The position numbers and the translations under genes were made by a program. The notes under the pieces are model-generated. The model saw nothing but the letters and a program-made list of their open reading frames with translations. It searched no databases and was not told the DNA's origin. From Actinomycetes bacterium (GTDB lineage: Bacteria; Actinomycetota; Acidimicrobiia; Acidimicrobiales; Microtrichaceae), in the NCBI GenBank assembly GCA_023427825.1, contig JAEZAI010000135.1:1-5710 (forward strand): a stretch of 5,710 nt of DNA, read 5' to 3'. Positions 1 to 5,455 of this stretch are shown piece after piece; the first letter of the stretch is position 1; the number at the start of each line of letters is the position of its first letter.

Positions 1-29
1 GCTGAACGCCAGCGGCCCCGTCCCGGTCG

Positions 30-1166
30 CTAGCGTTGGAAGTCGGGCGACAGGGGCGGGAGCCCCAGCATCAGCGCCAGGGCGTTCAGGTCGAGCCCGT
101 TGAGGTTGGCGATCGCCACGCCGATCAACCCGGCCAGGATGCCGTAGCGGGCGTTCGGGTTCTTCTCGAACACGTCGGGCGCCAGCGCCTCGGCCAGGCC
201 GGGGATGAGCAGGGCGAACGTGCCGAACGTGGAGACCAGGACCACCGGGTCTGCCGCGGCCGCCTGGACGATCGGCGCGATGTCGGGCCGGCCGAGGATG
301 CCCATCATCGCGGCGAGGGCGCGGAGCAGATCGGGTCCGAGGACCTTGGACAATCCGTTCAGCGCGTTGACGACCGAGGGCGTGAGGCCGGCGGCCAGAC
401 CCGAGATCGAGTTCAGGACGAAGTTGACGTTCGGGTCCAGGTTGGCCGCGTTGCCGAGCTGGGCGAACTTCGACGGATCGGTCCGCATGGCGACGCCGAA
501 CAGCACGGCCAGGATCGCCAGACTCGACTTGTCGTCCGCGAGCCGGCCCAGGCCGTCGGGGTCCGCGACCTTGAGCACGCCGCCGATGGCGTTGACGACC
601 TTGGGGTCGACGGTGGTGGCCGCCGACAGCAGCGACGCGATCGCGAGCGGGTCGACGCCCTTGATGGCGAGGGCCGCGGCGGGGTCGAGCTGGGCGGCGA
701 GCATGAGGATCGTCGTGGCCAGCTTGGGATCGAGCTTGGAGCCCGACGCCAGCTGCTTGACCATCGACGGGTCGAGTCCGGCCAGCACGCTCGACAGCCC
801 CCGGATCGTGTCGGGCGTGATGTTCATGCGGGCCAGCGCCGCGGGGTCCATGCCGGTGAGGGCGGCGATCTGCGAGATGTCCATGCCCGTCAGCGAGGCG
901 AGCAGGTTCGGGTCCGCGGCGAGCTGCGAGATGAGCTGCGTCAGGTCCTCGCTGTTGGTGCCGGTCGTCTTGGCCGACGAGCTCTTGGACGAGCTGCCCG
1001 AGCTGCCGGAACGGCCGGCCACCGTCGTGGACGTCTGCAGGGAGACGTCCTTGGGCGCGCCCGCCGAGACCTCGGCGGTGTCCACGGAGGAGGAGCACGA
1101 CGTGGCCAGGACCGCGAGCGCGACGAACGCAGCCGTCAGCGTCCCGATCGCGCGCCTGGATCCCAC
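30..1166 (-). CDS. Secreted Asp-Pro-repeat lipoprotein of unknown function
   Basis: I do not recognise a family. The 378-residue product starts with a lipoprotein-type signal peptide: an Arg pair at residues 4-5, a hydrophobic stretch at about 7-21, and a lipobox-like A-T-S-C with the only cysteine at Cys24. It is therefore probably lipid-anchored on the outer face of the membrane. A Ser/Thr/Gly-rich linker spans about 43-72. From about 73 to the end the protein is Leu/Ala-rich and built of short helix-like units, many opening with Asp-Pro (D85, D107, D132, D146, D161, D172, D187, D202, D230, D244, D306), commonly 11-15 residues apart. Residues 92-96 and 103-107 repeat the same L-T-G-M-D. The GTG start follows GGAGGAG, whose spacing is short, but no better in-frame start lies between it and the signal peptide. 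A role in protein binding or cell-envelope structure is only a guess. Confidence 0.8.
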   Translation of the reverse strand: MGSRRAIGTLTAAFVALAVLATSCSSSVDTAEVSAGAPKDVSLQTSTTVAGRSGSSGSSSKSSSAKTTGTNSEDLTQLISQLAADPNLLASLTGMDISQIAALTGMDPAALARMNITPDTIRGLSSVLAGLDPSMVKQLASGSKLDPKLATTILMLAAQLDPAAALAIKGVDPLAIASLLSAATTVDPKVVNAIGGVLKVADPDGLGRLADDKSSLAILAVLFGVAMRTDPSKFAQLGNAANLDPNVNFVLNSISGLAAGLTPSVVNALNGLSKVLGPDLLRALAAMMGILGRPDIAPIVQAAAADPVVLVSTFGTFALLIPGLAEALAPDVFEKNPNARYGILAGLIGVAIANLNGLDLNALALMLGLPPLSPDFQR

Positions 1167-1221
1167 AGCTCCTCCACCCCCGGTGACCCGACCGACGGGC
1201 CGGGCCCCGTTCGCCCCCTAG

Positions 1222-1250
1222 ACGGTACGGAGCAGGGGCGGGGTGGGCAA
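1222..1250 (-). promoter_or_regulatory. Candidate sigma-70-type promoter of the lipoprotein gene
   Basis: Read on the minus strand, TTGCCC (1250 to 1245) and TACCGT (1227 to 1222) are separated by exactly 17 bases. They fit the TTG- half of a -35 box and the TANNNT form of a -10 box. Transcription would start near 1215 and leave a leader of about 50 bases before the GTG at 1166. This is a pattern match only, and in GC-rich DNA such matches arise by chance. Confidence 0.35.
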
Positions 1251-1280
1251 GGCGCCCCGCATGGGCGCTTCCCCTACCCC
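1240..1280 (-). other. Long imperfect hairpin between the DUF983 and lipoprotein genes
   Basis: The core is a perfect 6-bp stem, GCGCCC (1252-1257) and GGGCGC (1263-1268), around a 5-base loop. The arms continue outward through AA/TT, GGG/CCC and T-GGGG/CCCC-A pairing, with a bulge at 1251, a mismatch at 1248/1271 and a bulge at 1275, out to GGGGT at 1240-1244 and ACCCC at 1276-1280. It begins about 20 bases past the DUF983 stop, where a terminator would sit, but there is no U tract. It overlaps the proposed -35 box of the next gene. It may end the DUF983 transcript or affect the lipoprotein promoter; neither is shown. Confidence 0.4.
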
Positions 1281-1299
1281 GGATCGGGCGGCCTGCCGC

Positions 1300-1839
1300 T
1301 CAGCGCCGGCGCGGGTCTCGCCGGGTGGCGCGGCGTGACGTGCCGACGCCGGGCAGCGGACCGAGCCCGTCACGCTCGGGGTCGACCTTGACGTAGCGCG
1401 GGTCGATCTCGCCGGGCTTGAGCGGTCGCATGAGCAGGTCGATCGCGGTCCACATCATCCGTGACGATGGGAAGAACAGCAGCGGGCCGATCACCGCGAT
1501 CGCGATCTCGGCGATCATCAGCGCGCCGTAGGGCGGGTCCGGGTAGCCGATCAGGCTGCCCGCCAGCAGCACGATCAGCATGGCGCCGAACACGACCGTC
1601 GTGTTCAGACCCAACGAGCCGATCCAGTGGCCCTCCACGCGCTCGAACAGCAACGTGCAGGTGGGGCACCGGTGCTCCATCCGGAACCACTGGTGGAAGA
1701 TGTGCCGGCCGCCGCACGCCGGACACCGCTGGGCGAATCCGCGGACCAACATCACGCTCGGTCGGACGTCGATCTGGACGGCGGACGGGACCTCCTTGCG
1801 GGGGACCTTCCGCTCCGGCGGTGGAGCCATCGAGCCCAT
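1300..1839 (-). CDS. DUF983 family zinc-ribbon membrane protein
   Basis: The 179-residue protein matches the DUF983 pattern. An N-terminal zinc ribbon is formed by C39-x2-C42 (C-P-A-C-G-G) and C58-x2-C61 (C-P-T-C), followed by the F-E-R-V-E-G-H segment at 65-71. Two hydrophobic helices follow at about 77-98 and 105-123, and the C-terminal tail (about 140-179) is basic. The family is small, membrane-bound and functionally uncharacterised; zinc binding is inferred from the cysteines. The usual glycine after the second C-x2-C is Thr62 here. The ATG at 1839 is chosen, but an in-frame ATG at 1830 is equally possible and neither has a clear ribosome binding site. The gene lies 45 bases after the PH-domain gene on the same strand, so the two are probably co-transcribed. 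The membrane topology and the metal ligand set are clear; the job is not. Confidence 0.85.
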   Translation of the reverse strand: MGSMAPPPERKVPRKEVPSAVQIDVRPSVMLVRGFAQRCPACGGRHIFHQWFRMEHRCPTCTLLFERVEGHWIGSLGLNTTVVFGAMLIVLLAGSLIGYPDPPYGALMIAEIAIAVIGPLLFFPSSRMMWTAIDLLMRPLKPGEIDPRYVKVDPERDGLGPLPGVGTSRRATRRDPRRR

Positions 1840-1884
1840 CTTGGTCCCGTACCCCGGCCGGGGCCAGCGAGCCCTCCGGCCCGC

Positions 1885-2361
1885 TCAGGCGGGCTCCTCG
1901 CCGAGCAGCGCGTCGAGGTCCGCCACGTCCAGGCGCCGCGCGTCGGGCAGCAGCCGGGCAGGGAACTGCTGCGGGGAGGCGCCGACGAGCTTGATCGACG
2001 TCCCGTCGTCGAGCTCGATCACGTAGAGGTGCCACGGGCCGCGCCGGACCCGTGCCGTCACCACGCGTTCCTGGTCGATCCGACGCAGCGTGAACCACGC
2101 GACGACGTCCCTGATCTCGCCGCCACCACGGTCGATCTCCACGAAGCAGCCCCGGATGGCGACGAGCGCGACCACGCCGATGAGCGCGGGGACCGCCACC
2201 GCTGCGACGACGGCCGGTCCGGTGTCGCGGTCGCCCCATGCCACCCAGATGACCGAGGCCACCGCGAGGGAGAGCCCGATGACCGCGACCAGCAGCAGCG
2301 GTGCGGCCAGCACGCTGGTGCCGCGCAGCCTGGTGCGGTCTGAGCGGTCGTGCAGGGTCAT
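1885..2361 (-). CDS. Two-helix membrane protein with bacterial PH-like domain
   Basis: This 158-residue protein has a short basic N-terminus, two hydrophobic segments at about 16-42 and 48-70, and a soluble domain of about 72-135 with alternating beta-strand character (F-V-E-I, V-V-A-W-F, H-L-Y-V-I-E-L, T-S-I-K-L-V). That layout matches the actinobacterial PH-domain membrane proteins related to the Mycobacterium Cfp6 group (bPH family). The family is recognised by fold pattern only; ligands and function are unknown. The reading frame stays open far upstream, but everything beyond 2361 overlaps the response regulator on the other strand and has no family character. The ATG at 2361, just before the first helix, is therefore the sensible start. 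No good ribosome binding site precedes it. It is divergent from the two-component operon and is the first gene of a probable two-gene unit with DUF983. Confidence 0.75.
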   Translation of the reverse strand: MTLHDRSDRTRLRGTSVLAAPLLLVAVIGLSLAVASVIWVAWGDRDTGPAVVAAVAVPALIGVVALVAIRGCFVEIDRGGGEIRDVVAWFTLRRIDQERVVTARVRRGPWHLYVIELDDGTSIKLVGASPQQFPARLLPDARRLDVADLDALLGEEPA

Positions 2362-2469
2362 CGTCCGATGGACGGTAGCCGTGGATCCCGGTCCCGTACC
2401 TTGGGCGTGCCCGGCGGTCGTCGGGCACAGAAGGGGTCCGACCAGGTCGGGCGAGTGCAGGAGGTGGCC
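2362..2469. promoter_or_regulatory. Divergent intergenic region with promoter candidates and two palindromes
   Basis: This 108-bp gap must hold the promoters of both the leftward PH-domain gene and the rightward regulator-kinase operon. On the plus strand TACCTT at 2397-2402 fits a TANNNT -10 box, with no convincing -35. On the minus strand TACCGT (2377 to 2372) fits a -10 box that would give almost no leader before the ATG at 2361. Two perfect dyads lie downstream of the plus-strand box: GTGCCCG/CGGGCAC (2407-2413 and 2422-2428, 8-base spacer) and CCGACC-A-GGTCGG (2438-2450). These could be operator sites or RNA hairpins in the leader. Confidence 0.45.
2459..2464 (+). promoter_or_regulatory. 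Ribosome binding site that fixes the response regulator start
   Basis: A perfect AGGAGG lies 5 bases before the GTG at 2470. The frame is open back to an ATG at 2350 and has GTG codons at 2455 and 2464, but those would leave the AGGAGG inside or after the start. Only the GTG at 2470 uses it. Confidence 0.75.
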
Positions 2470-3186
2470 GTGCCAGCAGCAGTCGGAGGCGACGGCCCGG
2501 CGCGCATCCTGGTCGCCGACGACGACCGCGCCATCCGGGAGTCGCTCGACCGTCTGCTCGGGCTGGAGGGCCACCGGGTGACGGCGGTCGCCGACGGCGC
2601 CGCCGCGGTCGAGGCGGTCCACGACGGGGTGATCGACCTGATCGTGCTGGACCTGATGATGCCCACGATCGACGGGCTGACCGTCTGCCGGCTGCTGCGC
2701 TCCGAGGGCAGCCGCGTGCCGATCCTCATGCTGACGGCGCGCACGGAGACGTCGGACCGGGTGGCCGGGCTGGACGCGGGGGCCGACGACTACCTGCCCA
2801 AGCCCTTCGATCCCGACGAGCTGCTGGCCCGGGTCCGGGCGCTGCTCCGTCGCAGCCGCCCCGACGGTGCCGAGCCGAGCGCGTCGCCGTCGCTGCAGGT
2901 GGGGGACCTCCGACTCGATCCTGCGGCACGCCGGGTCTGGCGCGGCGACCGGGAGATCGAGCTGTCCAAGACGGAGTTCGATCTGCTCGAGCTCCTGATG
3001 TTCAACGCCGGCATCGTGTTGGACCGCACGCGGATCTACGAGGAGATCTGGGGCTACGACTTCGGCCCGGACTCCAAGAACCTGGCCGTCTACATCAGCT
3101 ACCTGCGCCGCAAGGTCGACGGCGACGCCGCCGTGAAGCTCATCCACACGGTGCGCGGCGTGGGCTACACGATCCGGGAGCACTGA
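2470..3186 (+). CDS. OmpR/PhoB-family response regulator (MprA-like)
   Basis: This 238-residue DNA-binding regulator is activated by phosphoryl transfer from the adjacent kinase. The receiver domain spans about 11-128, with acidic residues D17/D18, phospho-acceptor D61 in V-L-D-L-M-M-P, switch T89 in L-T-A, Y108, and K111 in P-K-P-F. A linker (about 129-142) leads to a winged-helix effector domain at about 143-236, shown by L-S-K-T-E-F-D-L-L near 165, the E-I-W-G-Y segment near 192, Y-I-S-Y-L-R-R-K (recognition helix) near 208, and the closing T-V-R-G-V-G-Y near 227. Length and all key residues are normal for the family. The closest familiar relative is actinobacterial MprA, judged from the D-D-R-A-I-R-E-S and G-L-D-A-G-A-D-D-Y-L-P-K-P-F stretches; true orthology is not established. 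The kinase gene begins 31 bases downstream, so the two form an operon. Targets are unknown, and autoregulation through the upstream palindromes is possible. Confidence 0.93.
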   Translation: MPAAVGGDGPARILVADDDRAIRESLDRLLGLEGHRVTAVADGAAAVEAVHDGVIDLIVLDLMMPTIDGLTVCRLLRSEGSRVPILMLTARTETSDRVAGLDAGADDYLPKPFDPDELLARVRALLRRSRPDGAEPSASPSLQVGDLRLDPAARRVWRGDREIELSKTEFDLLELLMFNAGIVLDRTRIYEEIWGYDFGPDSKNLAVYISYLRRKVDGDAAVKLIHTVRGVGYTIREH

Positions 3187-3217
3187 CCGTGCGGGAAGCC
3201 GTCCCAGGAGCGAGCCG

Positions 3218-4552
3218 GTGAGCCTCCGGCTCAAGCTCGTCCTCGCGCTCGTGGGGTTGGTGGCGGTGGCCACGGCTGCGATCGGCGCGTTCAGCTACGG
3301 CACCACGCGGGAGGAGCTGCTCGGCCAGCTGGACGCCTCGCTGAACTCGTCGCTCGACGACGCCCTGACGCAGCTCCGGCGACCCGGGGGGCTGGAACGG
3401 GTGCTCGGGTCGGAGGACCGGGGCGGGTTCCGCAGCTCCAGCGACGTGGTCGTGCAGGTCGTGACCTCGGACGGCACCGTGTACTCGCGCGGCGGCGCCG
3501 TGCTGCCCGTCGACGACGAGGACCTGGAGCTCGCGTCGGGCTCGACCAACCGGTGGCGGCGGCAGGTGACCAGCGGCGCGGACCGCTACCGGGTCGTGGC
3601 GGCACCGCTGGGGCAGGCCGGCGGCGTGGTGCAGGTGGCCCGCAGCCTGCAGGAGACCGACGACGTGCTGGGCGCGCTGCGCCGGCGCATCGTGGTGGCG
3701 TCGCTGGTGGTCATCGGCCTGGCCGCCGTCGTGGGCGCGGTGCTGGCGCGGCAGCTGACCCGCCGGCTGGTGCGGCTCACCGAGGCCGCGGAACAGGTCC
3801 GGGCGACCGGTCAGCTCGACGTGCAGGTCCCGGTCACGGGGACCGACGAGACCGGCCGGTTGGGCGCGGCGTTCGGCGACATGCTCGCCTCGTTGGCGCG
3901 GTCGCGCGAGTCCCAGCAGCGGCTGGTGCAGGACGCCGGTCACGAGCTGCGGACGCCGCTCACGAGCCTGCGCACGAACGTGTACACGCTGCGGCGGTCC
4001 GACGACCTGGCTCCGGAGGACCGTCGCCGGGTGCTCGACGACCTGGAGAGCGAGTCGCTCGAGCTGACCCGCCTGGTCGACGAGGTGGTCGAGGTGGCCA
4101 CGGATCGGCGCGGCGACGAGCCCGAGGCGCCGGTGGACCTCGGCGCGCTCGTGGGCCGGGTGGCGGCGCGGGCCGAGCAGCGCTCGGGTCGGTCGATCGA
4201 GGTCCACCTGCTGGATCCGGCCACGATCTCGGGCCGGCCGCTCGCACTCGAGCGGGCCGTCGGGAACCTGGTCGAGAACGCGCTCAAGTTCGACACGTCG
4301 GGCGGACCCGTCGAGGTGACGTGCGAGGGCGGGCGCGTGGAGGTGGCCGACCGCGGGCCGGGCATCGCGCCGGAGGACCGCGAGCACGTGTTCGACCGCT
4401 TCTACCGCGCCACGGCTGCGCGGGGGCGTCCAGGCTCCGGCCTGGGCCTGTCGATCGTGGCCGACGTCGCCGGTCGCCACGGGGGCCGCACCTTCGTGGC
4501 CGATCGGGCCGGTGGCGGCGCCGTCGTCGGTTTCGTGCTCCCCGTCGCCTGA
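3218..4552 (+). CDS. Membrane sensor histidine kinase (MprB-like)
   Basis: This 444-residue kinase is the partner of the regulator just upstream. A first membrane helix at about 5-27 and a second at about 157-178 enclose an extracytoplasmic sensor domain of about 130 residues that I do not recognise. A HAMP linker (about 178-230) follows. The dimerisation domain has the H-box D-A-G-H-E-L-R-T-P-L-T-S-L with phospho-acceptor His242. The ATPase domain has the N box (N350, N354 in N-L-V-E-N-A-L-K-F), G1 box D378-R-G-P-G-I, F box F-D-R-F-Y at 392-396, and G2 box G-S-G-L-G-L-S-I-V at 406-414. All catalytic motifs are intact. The H-box wording and two-helix layout resemble actinobacterial MprB. The GTG start at 3218 follows AGGAG (3206-3210) with 7 bases between, and the first helix begins immediately. 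The signal sensed is not visible. A sharp palindrome begins two bases after the stop. Confidence 0.93.
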   Translation: MSLRLKLVLALVGLVAVATAAIGAFSYGTTREELLGQLDASLNSSLDDALTQLRRPGGLERVLGSEDRGGFRSSSDVVVQVVTSDGTVYSRGGAVLPVDDEDLELASGSTNRWRRQVTSGADRYRVVAAPLGQAGGVVQVARSLQETDDVLGALRRRIVVASLVVIGLAAVVGAVLARQLTRRLVRLTEAAEQVRATGQLDVQVPVTGTDETGRLGAAFGDMLASLARSRESQQRLVQDAGHELRTPLTSLRTNVYTLRRSDDLAPEDRRRVLDDLESESLELTRLVDEVVEVATDRRGDEPEAPVDLGALVGRVAARAEQRSGRSIEVHLLDPATISGRPLALERAVGNLVENALKFDTSGGPVEVTCEGGRVEVADRGPGIAPEDREHVFDRFYRATAARGRPGSGLGLSIVADVAGRHGGRTFVADRAGGGAVVGFVLPVA

Positions 4553-4554
4553 CG

Positions 4555-4577
4555 CCGGTTCTGCTGTGCAGAACCGG
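4555..4577. repeat. Perfect 10-3-10 palindrome, proposed operator site 1
   Basis: Arms CCGGTTCTGC (4555-4564) and GCAGAACCGG (4568-4577) flank TGT. It starts two bases after the kinase stop codon. It could act as a 3' hairpin of the kinase message, but no T tract follows. A near-copy in inverted orientation lies 33 bp downstream (centre to centre), which favours an operator for the next operon. Confidence 0.65.
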
Positions 4578-4589
4578 AACGATCCTTCT

Positions 4590-4607
4590 GGTTCCGCACA
4601 ACAGAAC
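4590..4607. repeat. Inverted near-copy of the palindrome, proposed operator site 2
   Basis: Read on the minus strand this is GTTCTGTTGTGCGGAACC, matching GTTCTGCTGTGCAGAACC at 4558-4575 in 16 of 18 bases. Its own dyad is imperfect (GTTC/GAAC outer arms). It would overlap or abut the -35 region of the candidate promoter at 4627, as expected for a repressor or a class II activator site. Confidence 0.55.
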
Positions 4608-4626
4608 GGGGCGGGCCGCCGCGGCG

Positions 4627-4632
4627 TAGTGT
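4627..4632 (+). promoter_or_regulatory. Candidate -10 box for the crotonase-SDR operon
   Basis: TAGTGT fits the TANNNT form. Transcription would start at about 4639-4641, at or next to the ATG at 4641. That predicts a leaderless or nearly leaderless message, which is common in actinobacteria and consistent with the absence of any ribosome binding site here. No clear -35 box is seen. Confidence 0.4.
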
Positions 4633-4640
4633 CCGCCGCC

Positions 4641-5429
4641 ATGCAGGAACGGGACCCGCGGGTCAGGTTGGACGTGGACGGCGCGGTCGCCGTCATCACC
4701 AACGACAACCCCGACAAGCACAACGCGTTCGACGACGAGATGGACGCGGCGCTCTTCGACATCCTCGCGGAGCTGCGCGGCCGCCCGGAGATCCGCGCCG
4801 TGGTGTGGCGGGGCGAGGGGAAGTCGTGGTCGTCGGGACGGGACGTCGGCTCGATCGGCACGAACAACACCGACATGACCCACCACGAGCTGATGACCCG
4901 CGGCATCCGCGGCATCCAGCAGCTGTGGGAGCTGGAGGCGCCGGTCATCGTGGCGATCCACGGCTGGGCGCTCGGCGGCTCCTTCCAGCGGGCCCTGCTG
5001 TGCGACATCCGCATCGCCAGCACCGACGCGCGGTTCATGCTCCCCGAGGTCGGCCACGGCGTCATCCCCGACACCGGCGGCGTGGCGGTGCTCTACGAGA
5101 TGTGCGGCCACGGGCTGGTGAGCGACATGGTCCTGACCGGCCGTCGCCTGTCGGCGGACGAGGCCCTCGCCCACGGCATCGTGTCGCGGGTGGTGCCCCG
5201 CGAGGAGCTCGACGACACCGCCATGGTGATGGCGCAGAAGATCGCCGCGGCGCCGGCGGTGACGGTCAAGATGGCCCGTCGCGTGATCAGCCACCTCGCC
5301 CGGCCGCAGATCCGTGCCTCCATGGAGGACGAGCTGATCTACCAGACGTTCGTGAACCGCAGCGACGACATGGCCGAGCTGCGCGCGTCGCGGGCCGAGG
5401 AGCGCGAGCCGCACTACCGCGGCAGCTGA
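4641..5429 (+). CDS. Enoyl-CoA hydratase/isomerase (crotonase) family protein
   Basis: This 262-residue crotonase-fold enzyme acts on acyl-CoA thioesters in the cytoplasm. The first oxyanion-hole segment is G-K-S-W-S-S-G-R-D-V (60-69), with Ser65 where hydratases usually have Ala. The second is H-G-W-A-L-G-G-S-F-Q (107-116), followed by C121-D122. The classical first catalytic Glu of hydratases is Gln116; the second is kept as Glu136 in P-E-V-G. Asp144 in I-P-D-T-G-G sits where some isomerases of the family (dienoyl-CoA isomerase, PaaG-type) carry a catalytic Asp. An isomerase role is therefore at least as likely as simple hydration; the substrate is not determinable. The ATG at 4641 is preferred because the family fold begins soon after it and a -10-like box lies just upstream. 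An in-frame GTG at 4629 is an alternative. The SDR gene follows after 26 bases. No acyl-CoA dehydrogenase or thiolase is in view. Confidence 0.88.
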   Translation: MQERDPRVRLDVDGAVAVITNDNPDKHNAFDDEMDAALFDILAELRGRPEIRAVVWRGEGKSWSSGRDVGSIGTNNTDMTHHELMTRGIRGIQQLWELEAPVIVAIHGWALGGSFQRALLCDIRIASTDARFMLPEVGHGVIPDTGGVAVLYEMCGHGLVSDMVLTGRRLSADEALAHGIVSRVVPREELDDTAMVMAQKIAAAPAVTVKMARRVISHLARPQIRASMEDELIYQTFVNRSDDMAELRASRAEEREPHYRGS

Positions 5430-5455
5430 ACCGAGAGCTGGACGAGGGGGACGAC

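Noticed and set aside
1..29. A possible gene end or start at the left edge
   Set aside because: Twenty-nine bases hold no start codon with a binding site and no recognisable coding; a TGA at 3-5 on the plus strand could end a gene outside the window, but this cannot be supported.
36..1391. A 451-codon open frame on the plus strand opposite the lipoprotein gene, longer than the lipoprotein itself
   Set aside because: Its translation is a low-complexity Arg/Gly/Asp/Gln/Glu mixture with no domain, while the opposite strand has a signal peptide, lipobox and ordered repeats. It is a codon-bias shadow of GC-rich DNA.
2350..2469. An N-terminal extension of the response regulator from the ATG at 2350
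   Set aside because: The receiver domain needs no extension, the ATG at 2350 overlaps the divergent gene, and a perfect AGGAGG points to the GTG at 2470.
3189..3221. A 10-codon GTG-started mini-frame between regulator and kinase, ending over the kinase start
   Set aside because: It has no ribosome binding site of its own, and the kinase start is fully explained by AGGAG at 3206-3210.
1885..3273. The PH-domain gene read as a 462-residue protein
   Set aside because: The extra 304 N-terminal residues lie antisense to the response regulator and have no family character. The membrane helices begin only after the ATG at 2361.
4555..4577. The palindrome as an intrinsic terminator of the kinase operon
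   Set aside because: No T tract follows, and a related inverted copy downstream is better explained as paired binding sites. A secondary role as a 3' hairpin cannot be excluded.
4512..4640. A longer crotonase start at the ATG at 4512
   Set aside because: It would overlap the end of the kinase gene and run through the palindromes. The added residues do not look like crotonase, whose conserved fold begins just after 4641.
3140..5074. A 644-codon minus-strand open frame across the kinase and crotonase genes
   Set aside because: It is antisense to two genes with intact catalytic motifs and shows only Arg/Ala/His/Pro-rich composition.
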